The notes: generated by a model not told the origin, from the sequence alone. A stretch of DNA of 64,000 nucleotides from Ichthyophis bannanicus (GCA_033557465.1 CM066032.1:57882955-57946954), one strand, 5' to 3'; counted from the first letter of the stretch, positions 21,106 to 32,245 are shown. Program-made: numbers and translations.

Positions 21106-22130
21106 TCAACAGTGCGCCATGACTCGGCCTACAAATGGAAGCCCCGCCTGCTCATAGGGGAGGGCGATACAATCCGCCATCCAGGTAGACAGTGCCACCG
21201 CCTTCCCCAGTCTACTGGGGTCATATGAGGCGAAAAGCTGATAAGCTTTGTGGCGGCCCTGAGTATGTTGGATGTAGAAGGACAAGGCCCTCTTACAGTC
21301 CAGGGTGTGACATACTGTCTCCACCCTACTGGTGTGAGGTCTTGGGAAGAAGGTGGGAAGCACCACCTCTTGGTTGAGGTGGAAGGACGATTCCACCTTC
21401 AAAAGGAATTTAGGGTGTGTGCGGAGCAACACCCTGTTCTTGTAGAATCTGGTATACGGCGCCTCCACCACTAAGGTCTGAGGTTCGCTAACCCTGAGAG
21501 CGGAGGTGAGCACGACCAGGAATGTCACCTTCCATGAGAGGTATCGCAGATGGCAGGTAGCCAAAGGGTGGGTGAGTGAGCTGCTGCAATACCACATTGA
21601 GGTCCCACTCGGTTGCCAGAGGGTGAAGAGGGGGCTTTGATAAGAGCAGACCACTTAGGAAGTGGGACACTAGCGGATGGACCGAGAGGGGTTTGCCATC
21701 CACCAGGAAGTGGTGCACACCAGGGTGCATCCTGACAGAGTTTGATTTAAATTGAGATTGTGAGAGGTGGAGAAGGTACTGTAGCACCAGTCCCACTGGG
21801 CAGGAGGACGGGTCGGTCCCGTGCTCTGCACACCAAGCTGAAAACCTGTGCCGTTTGAGGGCATACGCTTTCCTAGTGGGTGCCTTACGAGAGACCAGCA
21901 GGATCTCCTCTACCTCACCCGAGAGGTTGAAAGGGGCTAGGGTCATTCTTTCAGCAGCCATGCTGTCAGCAACAGGGACACCAAGTTGGGTTGCAGAAGA
22001 GTGCCACCTTCCTGGGGCAGGAGTCCTGGAGAGTTTCCCAATGGGATGGGAGTCTCCACCGATAACTGGAGGAGTAGCGAGAACCATGGATGCCTGGGCT
22101 ATTGAGGGGCTATCAGAATGAGCGAGGCCT
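21106..22130 (-). pseudogene. DIRS tyrosine recombinase remnant
   Basis: This is the integrase-like enzyme that inserts the circular cDNA. The N-terminal, SAM-like part is readable as 'SRKAPTRKAYALKRHRFSAW' and 'LVLQYLLHLSQSQ' in the 22225-21488 frame. The catalytic half continues in another frame at 21654-21106 ('VCHTLDCKRALSFYIQHTQ', 'LFASYDPSRLGKAVALSTW'). A frameshift separates the two, and I cannot identify the full R..HxxR..Y set in one frame. CR1-C interrupts the upstream side at 22131. Confidence 0.8.
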
Positions 22131-23496
22131 TGTCTTGGAGACAGGCAACATGGCTTTAGACAAGGAAGATCTTGTCTTACTAATCTGTTATGTTTTTTTG
22201 AAGGTGTGAATAAACAGGTGGACAAAGGTGAGTTGGTTGATATAGTGTATCTGGACTTTCAGAAAGCCTTTGACAAGGTCCCTCATCAGAGACTTTTGGC
22301 AAAACTAAAGAGTCATGGGATAGGAGGCAGTGTACTACTGTGGATCAGGAACTGGTTAAAAGAGAAAACAGAGGGTTGGGCTAAATGGCCAATTTTCTCA
22401 ATGGAGAAAGGTAAATAGTGGTGTACCCCAGGGATCTATGCCGGGTCCGCTGCTTTTTGACATATTCATAAATGACCTGGAAAGTGGAATAACGAGTGAG
22501 GTTATCAAATTTGCAGATGACACAAAACTATTTAAAGTTGTTAAAACCCAAGAGGATTGTGGAAAATTGCAAGAGGATCTTGATAAATTGGAAGACTGGG
22601 CATCAAAATGGCAGATGAAATTTAATGTGGACAATTGCAAAGTTATGCACCTAGGGAAGAACAACCTAAACTATGGTTACACGATACAAGGTTCCACTTT
22701 AGGAACTACCACCCAGGAAAAAGATTTAGGCGTCATTGTGGATAACATGTTAAAACCCTCGGCCCAGTGTGCAGCGGCGGCCAAGAAAGCAAATAGAATG
22801 CTAGGTTTCATAAGGAAAGGAATGGAAAATAAAACAAAAGATATTATAATGCCTCTATATCGTTCCATGGTGAGACTGCACCTTGTATATTGTGTGCAAT
22901 TCTGGTCGCCGTATCTTAAAAAGGATATAGCGTTATTAGAAAAGGTTCAGAGAAGAGCCACCAAAATGGTAAAGGGGATGGAAGGATATTCCTATGAAGA
23001 AAGGCTAAAAAGGTTAGGGCTCTTTAACCTGGAAAAGAGACGGCCGAGGGGAGATATGATAGAAGTCTATAAATTAATGAACGGAGTGGAACGGGTAAAT
23101 GTAGATCGATTGTTTACGTTATCAGAATATAGAAAGACTAGGGGACATGCAATGAAGCTACAGGGTAAACTATTTAAGACTAATAAAAGAAAGTATTTTT
23201 TTCACTCAACGTGTAATCAAACTCTTGAATTTGTTACCGGAGGATGTAGTAAAGGCTGTTAATGTAGCTGGATTTAAAAAAGGTTTGGACAAGTTCCTGG
23301 AGGAAAGGTCCATAAACCATTATTAAGAAGGGACCCAGGATATCAATGCTTTACCCAGTACAAACATTGTGGAACCTGTGTCTTTTGGGGAAACTGCTAG
23401 GACGTATGACCTAGATTGGCCACTGTTGGAAACAGGATACTGGGCTTGATGGACCTTGGTCTGACCCAGTATGGTATATCTTATGTTCTTATGTCC
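22131..23496 (+). mobile_element. CR1-C LINE inside the DIRS element
   Basis: This is a + strand, 5'-truncated copy that begins in the RT ('ttggagacaggcaacatggc') and ends with the family 3' terminus, seen here as 'cttatgttctta' before 23496. It lies in opposite orientation to the DIRS coding strand. Its frame is nearly open, so it is younger than the DIRS copy. Confidence 0.9.
22206..23262 (+). pseudogene. CR1-C reverse transcriptase, C-terminal half
   Basis: The blocks are 'VDIVYLDFQKAFDKVPHQRL', 'GIGGSVLLWIRNWLK', 'PGPLLFDIFINDLESGI', the catalytic 'VIKFADDTKLFK', 'MKFNVDNCKVMHLG', 'QEKDLGVIVDNMLKPSAQC', and the C-terminal '[20 protein letters not shown]'. One frameshift lies near 22405-22440, just before the motif that reads 'GVPQGS' in other copies. 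A deleted T in the T-run near 23200 shifts the frame at the very end. The N-terminal RT and the endonuclease are absent. Confidence 0.88.
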
Positions 23497-25205
23497 TGAA
23501 CAATATCTTGGCAATTAGTGGTGTGAGTGGAAAGGCGTACATGAGACCTTCCGACCACAAGATGAGGAACGCATCTGCTGCCACCCTGGAGGGGTGGGCC
23601 TTCAAGGAGTAGAAGCGGGGCAACTGGTAGTTGTCCGCATTGGCAAACAGGTCTATCTTGGATTCCCCCCAGAGCTGAAAGAGCCGGTCAGCCACACTGG
23701 GTTTGAACTGCCACTCGTGTGGCTGAAGGACCCTGCTCAATCTGTCAGCCAGTGAATTGTTCTGGCCTAGCAGGTATACTGCCCGCAGGATTATACCCTG
23801 CCGGACTGCGTAGAAGCAGAGGTCCACTTGAGACCCTATGCCCCCCTGTTTGTTCACATAGAATATTGCCACATGGTTGTCCGTCTGGACCAACACCAGC
23901 TGGTGACGTAAGCAATGGCAAAAGTCTCGGAGGGCTAAGTACTCAGACCTGGGACTCAACCCCCAGAAATATATGTATGTCTTGTCACCTCTGTTGAATG
24001 TAGACCCCTTGTTATATCTCTAACTACTTTGATTGAATGATAAGGTGGTATACAAAACTGGCTCAATAAATAAATAAGTATATCACTCATAGTTCCAGGA
24101 GATTGATCTGCCAGTTGCTCTCGTCCTGCAACCAGCTGCCCTGTGTGTGGAGTTCCTTTCAGTGGGCTCCCCAGCCAAGCAGGGAGGCATCTGTGGTGAG
24201 AACCCTTAAGGGGTTCGGGACTTGAAAGGGCATCCCTGCCTCGAGTTATTGGGTAGTCTGCCACCAGGTCAGGGAGTCTATCAACTGGCGGGTCACTCAT
24301 ACTTTGTCCCGAAGGCATCCTGTGGCCTGTGTCCACTTGTCCCGAAGGCACCACTGCACGGCCCTCATGTGGAGGTGGGCATCTGGGTAACGTGGATCAT
24401 GGAAACCATGTGCCCGAGTAGGCGCAGGAGGAGCCGAGTGGGTTCCGAGGGGCGGTGCTGTACATCCAGGGCCAGGGCCCTTAGACAGTTGATTCGGTCT
24501 CCAGGCAGGAAGGCCTTTGCCTGGAGGGTGTCCAGTCTTGCCCCTATGAACTCCAGACACTGTGTCGGGAGGAGGTGGGACTTGGGGTAGTTTACCAAGT
24601 GCTGCAGGACCTTGTTGGTGTGTGCAGTTGCCTGTTGCATCTCTGAGGCCATGCCTCCTTTTATGAGCCAGTTGTTTAGGTACAGGAAGACAAAGACCCC
24701 CCTGGAGGTGGAGGAAGGTGGCTATGACTGCCAGGCATTTTGTGAAGATCCTTGGGGTGGAGGCTAAGCCGAAAGGCAAAATCCTGCATTGGTAGTCCCC
24801 CCCCCCCCCATGAACTGCAGGTACTGCCTGTCGTTAGGGTGAATGAGGATGTGAGTATAAGCATCCTTCAGATCCAAGGAGCATAGCCAATCTCCCTGCT
24901 GGAGGTAAGGCAGCAATGTTCCAAGGGAGAGAATCTTGAACCAACTCCCTCACTAGGAACTTGTTCAGGTAGTGCAGGTCGAGAATGGACCTTAGGCCTC
25001 TTGTTCCTTTTGGTACGAGGAAGTACCTGGAGTAGAAGCCCTTGCCTTTGAGATAGTGGGGTACTGATTCTACCACTTGTGAAGACCTGCAAACTCCTTC
25101 AGTAAAAGGTCCCGGTGAAGAGAAGACTTGAAACATAGAAACATAGAAACATGATGACAGAAAAAGACCACAAGGCCCATCTAGTCTGTCCTTCCATAAC
25201 AACAA
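23489..25205 (-). pseudogene. DIRS reverse transcriptase and RNase H remnants
   Basis: On the minus strand from 25205: 'GKGFYSRYFLVPKGTRGLR' and 'SILDLHYLNKFLVRELVQ' (RT fingers), then 'MPFGLASTPRIFTKC'. The active site reads 'FLYLNNWLIKGG' where 'LDDWL' is expected, so both catalytic Asp residues are Asn. The RNase H-like part (23959-23489) reads 'EYLALRDFCHCLRHQL', 'VQTDNHVAIFYVNKQGG' and 'AVYLLGQNNSLADRLSR'. A fingerprint for DIRS is 'KIDLFANADNYQLPRFYS'. Frameshifts occur at several places and two repeats interrupt it. The copy is inactive. Confidence 0.85.
23965..24090 (+). mobile_element. Short SINE/L2-type tail inside DIRS
   Basis: This reads 'cctctgttgaatgtagaccc', then 'gattgaatgataaggtggta' and 'tacaaaac', and ends in (AAAT)n. 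The same tail type is at 57686-57795 and it lacks a SINE head, so it is a 5'-truncated copy. The limits are approximate. Confidence 0.6.
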
Positions 25206-25310
25206 CTACAACAGTCCACTTTTTACCTTTAGAGATCCTCTGTGTTGGTCCCATGCTTTTTTGAATTCAGTTACTGTCCTCATCTCTACCACCTCCACTA
25301 TAGAAACATA
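25130..25310 (-). mobile_element. CR1-B 3' fragment inside DIRS
   Basis: This is the 3' terminus 'catagaaacatagaaacatg' followed by 'acagaaaaagaccacaaggc' and 'ttagagatcctctgtgttgg', as in the longer CR1-B copies at 32.25 kb and 59.03 kb. About 180 bases of 3' UTR and the last RT codons are kept. Confidence 0.85.
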
Positions 25311-25589
25311 GGGGCACTCCCAGAAAGTAAGGGGAAGGTGTGTAAGTCAGATGGAGGAGGTAGCCCTCCCTGACCACCTGCAGTGCCCAGGAATCAGTGG
25401 TGATAGTTAGCCACCTTTGGGCATAGCAGATCAGACGTCCCCCTCTGGGCTGCTGATCTCCTTGGGGTGGAGAAACTATGCCCAAGGAGTCAAAAACTCC
25501 CCTCTGGCTGGGCCGGGGTCAATGTCTGGGGCTTGGAGGCCTTCTGCTTTTGAGGGTCATGCCCATGCCCCTTGCCTGCTGACCCTGCT

Positions 25590-27383
25590 AGGGAGCCGGG
25601 GAGGATTGAAAAGGTGGGTAGTTTCTATAAGCAGCCCATTTCCTTGAGTAGAAGGACTTTTTACCCAAGCTCTTCTGCCGGGGAGGGGCAGCGGTCTTTT
25701 TAGAGAGCCTGGTCCTCGTCATGAACTCAGTCTCCAGCTTGGCAGCCTTATCGGTCATGGACTTGCCAAAAAGGTTCTCTCCTTGGCATGGGACATTGAC
25801 CAATTTGTCCTGAACCCATTGCTGAAGATCGGACAACTGTAATCAAGCTCGGTGTCGGGCGCCGATGCCTGCCTCCGCTACTCGAGCTGCCGACTCAAAG
25901 CCATCATAGGCTGCCGAAGACATAAACTTGGAGCACTTACAGACGGCCTTGGCCAGGTTCTTGAACTGCTGCAGGGGTTCCTCAGACAGACCAGATGAGA
26001 ACCCAGCAATTTCCTTCGCCAGGTCTCCCAGGTACATGCCCATGTACAGCTGGTAGGCCTGGATATGGCCGATGAACATTGAGGCCTGGTAACACTTTCT
26101 GCCGAGGGCATCCAAGGTGTGTGAGGAGTGTGTCTTCTGACTTTTCAGTCAATGCATGGCCGACTCCACCACCATGGAGTTGTGCAGCAACTGTGATTTC
26201 TGGAAGCCCGGGCTCCGGTGGACTCAATAAATTGAGTCGAGCAGCTTGCTCACTACTGGCACCAATGTCAGTATCTCCCACATACAGGGCAATAGCCATT
26301 CCAGGATGGGAGGGATGGGCACCATAAGTGATTCACTCAGAGGGGCCTCGTACTGTAGAATTTCTAGCTCCTCTGCCCGAGGATCCTCCTCCGATTCCAT
26401 CGGGAATGCTAGGGCCTTAGATATGCCCTTGACAAAGTCAAGGAATGCCATGTCCTCTGGCGGAGACCACCGCCGGGGCTCTGAAGTGGGAGAATCTGAG
26501 GGGACATCGTGATGACAATGGGTGTTGAGCGGCTCCTCATCCTCCATCTCCCACTCAGAGTAGTCCGTTGAGGACTCAATGGAATGATGGTCCATGGGCC
26601 CCAAGGCTAACCCCAGTCCGTGGCCCTCAGAGGCCCTGTGTCTGATGCCGAGTGCACTGGCTGGGGATGATTGTGGCCCCATTGAGTGGGAACAGGATCA
26701 AGACCTCGGCTGAGGATCAACTCAAGGCCAAAGCGTCTTGAGGATCAGCTCGGCCTCCGGGGACATCTTCAACATCGAGGGCCCTGTGGTCATGGTGGAA
26801 GAACTGGTTGTATTGGACAACAGCGCCCATTGCTGGTCCATGAAGGCAGACAAACTGTGCTCCAGGGCCACCATTCTGGACTCCAGGCCAGAAGGCTTCG
26901 CAGCCATCGAAGGGGAATCCTCAATGAGTTTGGTGTCTGGCAACCGAGGCCGGTCTGAGGTTGAGTCCTTTCGGGGGATCTTTGCAGGCTGCTCCCTCTC
27001 CAATCCCTCGAATGTCTTGAACTGTGGGACCTGGCTCGGGATGCACTCAGTGTGTTGGATCTGTCCAGGGACGCCACCTTCGAGATCTTCTTCTTCTTGG
27101 GTTCCCTTGAGGGAGACCCCTTCTCTGAAGAACCATGATGCTGCTTGGGTTCCGTAGAACAGCCTCGAGATGCTCTGGCCTTTGGAAGTACCAGAGACTC
27201 GGGGATAAACTTTTTGTGCTGCTGCTGGCGGCTCTTGAGGGCCTAGTTGGACATCTTTTTACAGAGAGTGTATGCTGTGGGGTCGTGATCTGGCCCAAGA
27301 GAGCAAAGGCAGCAGTTGTGTGTGTCGCTCAAAGACATAATTTTGGCACACTGATCACAGTTTTTAAAACCACTGGTATCCAT
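25590..27383 (-). pseudogene. DIRS gag-like protein remnant
   Basis: The likely start is the Met at 27383, which opens a zinc-binding-like N-terminus: 'CDQCAKIMSLSDTHNCCLC' followed by 'LGPDHDPTAYTLC'. Basic and Ser-rich stretches follow ('KKKKISKVASLDRS'), then acidic parts (26682-26224, 'DYSEWEMEDEEPLN') and a C-terminal region ('QYLGDLAKEIAG' type, 26115-25843; 'GKSMTDKAAKLETEF', 25836-25588). The order and the Cys/His cluster fit DIRS gag. At least three frame changes are needed to follow it. Function as a nucleocapsid-like protein is inferred from the family. Confidence 0.7.
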
Positions 27384-27634
27384 GAGGGAAAAAAGTACCC
27401 CAGCGAGATCGATGACCCGCCAAGCTGCCAGTTGGAAAAAAGGCACGAAGATGCCAAGGAGGAAAAAACTACAAAAGCATCCAAACTCAATGCTGAGACA
27501 GCGAGGACGGGTGGCGGGAAGAGTACTGGTGCAGTACCGGAGGAGAGTAAGAAACTCAGGCTGAAAAATCAACTTTTTCTGGGGACAAGCCAGACAGATG
27601 TCTGAAGGGCTCCACGGAAAAAAGAGACTGAGCA

Positions 27635-27789
27635 AGATGACACTCTTGGGCGGGAAGGGGACCATGCATGCGTGGTAGCATCTCCCAAAGGCTTTCTTTG
27701 AAAGCTGGGGGGATGCTTCCGTGAGGGCTCCATCAGTGCTGATGTCACCCAATTGTGATGACTGACTTCCTGCTTGTTCCCAGAGAAAA
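27635..27789. repeat. DIRS right inverted terminal repeat
   Basis: Its complement reads 'tctctgggaacaagcaggaa' through 'cccagctttcaaagaaag' and 'accacgcatgcatggtccc', matching 20457-20605 over roughly 145 bases with scattered mismatches. It lies at the 5' end of the DIRS coding strand. Confidence 0.9.
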
Positions 27790-28012
27790 AGCTGTTAGTG
27801 CAGATGGTTTTAAAAAAGGTTTAGACAAGTTTCTGGAGGAAAGGTCCATAAACCATTATTAAAGAGGACCCAAGAAATCCACTGCTTACCGCAGGTCAAG
27901 CATTGTGGAAGCTGTGGACTTTGGGTACCTGCCAGGTACTTGTGACCTGGATTGACCACCTAGGTCTGACCCAGTATGGCTTTTCTTATATTCTTATGCT
28001 CTTATACAAAAA
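27790..28012 (+). mobile_element. CR1-C fragment, right of the DIRS insertion
   Basis: It starts 'gctgttagtgcagatgg', continues 'ttaaaaaaggtttagacaag' and ends with 'tctgacccagtatggc' and 'ttcttatgctctta'. It is the direct continuation of 20400-20440. The two parts together form a normal CR1-C 3' end in + orientation. Confidence 0.85.
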
Positions 28013-29105
28013 GACTGCTTCTGACTCCAGAGGCTCAGAGTAGGACTGTTAGATTACCCTATCTGAGAGTCTGAGGACTCGGAATCAAGGAATTGTTTCT
28101 GACAGACATGACATTGTAGAACCACTGGCACAGTGGCCGTTCCAGTGGATTCTATTGAAGCCTGTGATCTCCAGGTCTCTCTGATGGCTGAATAACTCTC
28201 ATTCTGCAGCACATTGGTTAAGGGCTACTAGGCCGTTATATGGCTCATAGCCTAGTCGCTGCATTGGTCTGCCCATGGTCTGTTTGAGGTGATGGCTCAT
28301 GTCCCTTGTCAATGGTGCTGATCCTCCTGGGCATGATTTTAAAACAGGGCCTCTTGCATGGGAGCTGATGCTCTCCAATTGGGTGAGCTGGTACATGTGT
28401 TCTCTGAAGTTCCTCATTGGTGCGTTTTATGTCCTACATTAACATGCTTTCACATTTGTTGTCGCACATGTATTGGCGCAGTTGAATTTCTGAGCCTGTC
28501 AGTGGCAAACATCTGATTCAAAAATTTCAAAGGCAGGAAGCTTTTACAAGCACTTCTTTCCACTAACATCACTGCAATCTCTCTTGAAAATGTTCAAAGC
28601 AATTCAACTGTTCACTATCTTCGCTGCTGGCTGCAACTTTTCTCTGCTCAGTTCACCTGCTCTCTGCCAGAATTTTGCAGCAAATGTCAGTACCAAACAG
28701 CGTCACTCTCCCAGTTTAAATTTTAACTCTAGCCAAGAGTCCAAAAATGTTCAGTGCCCTTTTTAAGTGCCAGTTAAGTCACTTGTGTAGCCCCACTTTC
28801 TGTGTTCGGCTTGGTAGACAGGGGGCAACACTAATCCAAGAGCCTTTCTGCAGCCTTTCCGTCTTTGACTTTTGGAGTTAAATATCAGAGTTCTTTTGTA
28901 GGGATGCAAGCGGGAGAGTTAGGGGTGGAGAGTGGGCAGAATGAGTACCATGCAGTCAGTGCACCCACGCTACCTGCACGACAGGTACTGACCTACACCT
29001 CCATAGACAGAAGTGCCAGGAACATGCTTTCCATGCTCCTGCCAGTTACCGCTGCAGTGTTGTCCTAATGTGCTATGGATCTGTGTGTTATCAGCACGTT
29101 TGGTG
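28013..29105. other. No feature recognised
   Basis: No supported coding region. Composition is ordinary, short open frames have no recognisable domains, and no terminal repeats or tails are seen. It may be single-copy or very old repeat sequence. Confidence 0.35.
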
Positions 29106-29830
29106 CAACATCACAGCCCCTTAGAGTCCTCCCTTCAATTATTAAATCAGGTTTGATCATGTTATGATCATTATTTCTAAGTGGCTCCAACACTGTTACC
29201 TCTTGCACCAATCCTGGATTCCATTACATACTGGGTCTAAAATAGCTCCCCCCGTGTCAGTTCCTCAAGTGGCTGCTCCATGAAACAGTCATTTATTCCA
29301 TCTAGCATGTCGTGATATGATATTTACCCAGTCAGTAATGGGTAATTGAAATCACCCATTACTTCTATGTTGTCAGTTTGTTAGTTTCCTTAATTTCTTT
29401 AGCATTTCATCATCTGTCTGTTCTGTCTGCCCAGGCGGATGGTAGTATACCCTCACTGTTAATCCAATCCTCTTCTCACAGGGAATTTCTATCCATAAAG
29501 ACTCTACAGTGCCGTTTGGGTCCTGCAAAATCTTTATCCTGTTTTGCTCAATGCCCTCTTTAAAATTTATCTCCATGTTTCCACCAGTTTGATCTATACT
29601 ACACTATCACTGCAAGGTATTTATCCTGGTATCACAGTGACCCATTGGTTATCCTCTTTCTACCTTGCAGATGACAATTATATCTACCTCTTTATTCAGT
29701 GCTATACATTCTAACTGCCCCATTTTATTGTTTAGGTTCCTAACATTTCAAAGTACTGCAGCTTTTTGCTCATATTAACCACCTGCTTATTAGTTCTCAG
29801 AGGTACAGTATTTGGAATATTTTAAGTTTT
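29106..29830 (-). mobile_element. CR1-C endonuclease-region fragment
   Basis: The + strand words 'atcatgttatgatca', 'gtggctccaacactgtta', 'cctcttgcacca' and 'ttgaaatcacccatta' match the complement of the CR1-C endonuclease region at 62800-63025. Sense is therefore the minus strand, but the reading frame is heavily broken. This is an internal piece lacking the RT and 3' end. Confidence 0.72.
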
Positions 29831-29879
29831 GTCAGCTTTTTACTTTAGAAATAAATTAAGAGTGAGTGGCAATGAAAGA

Positions 29880-30450
29880 CAATAAGGGCCAAATATGCAA
29901 GGCGGACGCGGGGCTGTACGTCCCAGTGGGATGACCAGCCCCACTAGCCACCTGCACTGTATGCCACCTCCTGGCCCCCCTGCATGCACAGAGCTACTGT
30001 GTGTGCTGCAGGGGACAAGGGCAACATGGGGGTGGAGAGTGGGTGAAACATGGGCAAGAGCGGCCTCCCGGATGTACAGGGCTGATTTAGGTCACGGCTC
30101 TGTACATCTGGGGAGCACCAGGGGGAAGGTCAGCTTATTCTACCTTGGAGGTAGAATAAGCGCTGGCTGCCCTTTGGGATTGACTGGCCAGCCCCCCAGT
30201 AGCAACAGCAGTAAGGCAGGTGAGTCCCTGGGGTCTCACTACAATGGACTGGATGTGCTGTGGGGAGGACATCTCCGCGGCTATGCAGGGGTACACTGGG
30301 CTGTCTCTCAGTGCCCGATCCATCACCCACGGGAACGTCTTGCTCCCGCAGTGCAGAATCGGACGCTGATGGGCCCGTCCTGTTCTGATCCATCCAGACA
30401 GCCCGGATGTGCCCCATCTGGGATTGGGCTCCACACTTTTTAATAAAAAG
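29880..30450 (+). repeat. Unclassified interspersed repeat, copy 1
   Basis: It begins 'gggccaaatatgcaagg', then 'gcggggctgtacgtccca'. An inverted related copy ends at about 44265, where the complement reads 'ggggccaattctgtgagg' and 'gcggggctgcacgtccc'. Inside, 'ggatgtacagggc' and 'gctctgtacatctgg' form a local inverted pair. Similarity is evident only near the shared end, so the family and limits are uncertain. Confidence 0.4.
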
Positions 30451-30509
30451 TCCTTTAATATACTATGAAAAGACCCAACATGGCCATGTTTCAGCAACTG
30501 CCTGGGTCA

Positions 30510-30965
30510 GGTGTACATAGCTCTGTTGATAAAGACCATACAGCCTATCCAGTCTGTCCTTTCTTACCAACTATTTTTATTTACATTCTCTTACATACTG
30601 TGCTATTCTGCATCAGTGCAGTTTACATTGAACAAACTGAAATTACATTGAACAGGGCATTATAACTTGGAGATAACTATTTTACAGGGAACATGGGCTA
30701 TGGAGGGTTAAGTGGTTTGCCCAAGACCACAAGGAGCACCTGTGGGACTAGAAACCCCAGTCCTTCCAGCCCAAGGTTGCTGTCCTCTAGTGGGATTTGA
30801 ACCCCTGACCTTCCGGCCTGAAGTACCTTGCCCCAACCACTAGGCCACTCCTCCACTCCAACTGCTAAGCTCTACAATCCCTGCTTTTCCCTGAGAGATT
30901 CTCTGTGTTTGTCGCATGCTTTCTTGAATTCATTGTCTCTAACATCTCCATTGGGAAGGTTAACT
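30510..30965 (-). mobile_element. CR1-B 3' fragment split by a SINE
   Basis: 'aaagaccatacagcctatc' and 'cagtctgtcctttcttac' lie on the left of the SINE. 'gagattctctgtgtttgtcg' and 'catgctttcttgaattca' lie on its right. These are consecutive parts of the CR1-B 3' UTR. Confidence 0.72.
30555..30865 (-). mobile_element. tRNA-derived SINE with L2-like tail
   Basis: Read on the minus strand, the head has 'gtggcctagtggttggggc' (A box) and 'gggttcaaatccc' (B box). The body 'cttgggcaaaccacttaacc' follows, then 'gttcaatgtaaactgcactg', 'atgcagaatagcacag' and (AAAT)n. The last part is the L2-type 3' end seen at 61.1 kb. A nearly identical copy is at 57381-57677. Confidence 0.85.
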
Positions 30966-31928
30966 GTGTAAATCGGAAGTTATTTTCTGTCTGTCTATAT
31001 AGCAAGCTGCAGTGGTACAGAAAGCTTTTTTTGCTACAGAGGCAGATCAGAGTTGGGAGTTGCACTTAACTTGTTTAAGATGCAGACCACAGCAATATAA
31101 TAAACTTTTTTTTTTCGATTCCTGTAAATCAAATAGTTTTGATTTATATTTCTATAAATGAATTTTAGAAGAGGTTTTAAACACCATAACACTTTTTGAC
31201 TCGTACTAATTTAAATAAAAAGTGGTTTATTCTGTACATCATAACACTATAGTGAACCCATCAAATCAATTCTGCTTTTTCTCTTTCAGACTTGATTATC
31301 AAAGAGGCTTTTAAATAATATAATGTACAGTTCATTAGAGGGTTAATATTTTATGACTTTTTATACAATGCTTTATCAATAATTATCTATGAACTATAGG
31401 AAGATTTCATTCTGCAAATAGTTTTTTTTAAACTGCCAAAAATGATTTAAAATGACAACTCCCCTCCCTTCAAATAAATAAATACAAACACATTTTATAT
31501 CGTTATTTACTTGCCTTAAAACACTTTTCATAGCCTTATTTGCTAAGAGATTTTTATTTTTTTAATTTTAAGAAACGTTTATCCCCCTCCTTTCTTTTAA
31601 AGACAGATTTGCACTTAGGAGGCTTCTTGAAATGCCTTTAGAGCTAAAACTCACTTTTGAATTTTCCATTTATGATTAATTTCATACAACAGACTATTGC
31701 AATTAGAAAGTAGCTTTATATGATATTTTCAGTTTGGATTAAGAAATTAACTAATGTTCATGACCATTTGAATGAGTGTTTTGGATTGACTCTTGAGAGG
31801 TATTTAACATTTTAGAATATTTTTTGATTTGTTAAATACTGTAAGTTGTATTTTTTATCAATAGAGCTATGTACCCCTGATGTAGACAGTCACCTAAACT
31901 TGTTGTTTTGGGTTTTTTATGGTATATT
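30966..31928. other. AT-rich stretch without recognised repeats
   Basis: No coding region. About 31080-31920 is strongly AT-rich and shows none of the LINE, SINE or MITE words that fill the rest of the window. It may be single-copy DNA. No gene signal is visible. Confidence 0.4.
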
Positions 31929-32245
31929 AAAGAACATAGTAATATAGTAACATAGTAAATGATGGCAGATAAAGACCAATATGGTCCATCTAGTCTGCCC
32001 AGTAAGATGGCAGGAGTAGGTGCACCTGCCACTCTGCACAGGCCACCCCCTCCCCATGTCTTTGTTTAGGGGTGAACCCACCGCTCCATGTAGGAACCCC
32101 TATTTGTTGAGAAATTAGATGGTTCAGTTTATTGTGATTTTATCCTGTTGCTGTAAAGGGATCCACTGTGTCTGTCCCATGCCATTTTGAATTCCGTCAT
32201 TGTATTTGCCCTCACCATTTCCATTGGGAGGGCATTCCAAGCATC
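31929..32245 (-). mobile_element. CR1-A 3' part, left of a CR1-B insertion
   Basis: The 3' end 'catagtaatatagtaacatag' type leads into 'cagataaagaccaatatggt', as in the copy at 2977. It breaks off at 'ccaagcatccacca' (32245). The next expected words, 'ccctttcagtgaaaaa', appear at 35614. The CR1-B copy was therefore inserted into this CR1-A. Confidence 0.85.

Larger units (their letters stand above)
20441..27789 (-). mobile_element. DIRS-type tyrosine-recombinase retrotransposon
   Basis: Sense is on the minus strand. The order from the 5' side is right inverted terminal repeat, gag, RT, RNase H, tyrosine recombinase, internal complementary region and left inverted terminal repeat. This is the full architecture of DIRS elements, which integrate through a circular intermediate and leave no target duplication. 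Consistent with that, the host CR1 reads directly across the junctions ('gatgtagtaa' then 'gctgttagtg') without an obvious duplication. The element was later invaded by CR1-C (22131-23496), a short tail repeat (23965-24090) and a CR1-B scrap (25130-25310). All ORFs are broken. Confidence 0.92.

Noticed and set aside
26686..27157. Plus-strand frames opposite the DIRS gag
   Set aside because: They are mirror frames of GC-rich gag sequence. The minus strand carries the Cys/His cluster and fits the element's order.
20441..27789. Endogenous retrovirus or LTR element
   Set aside because: The ends are inverted, not direct. There is no aspartic protease, DDE integrase or envelope, and an internal complementary region and tyrosine recombinase parts are present, which means DIRS.
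30130..30497. Minus-strand open frames of 95 and 120 codons
   Set aside because: They lie in a GC-rich interspersed repeat, overlap each other in different frames and show no domain.
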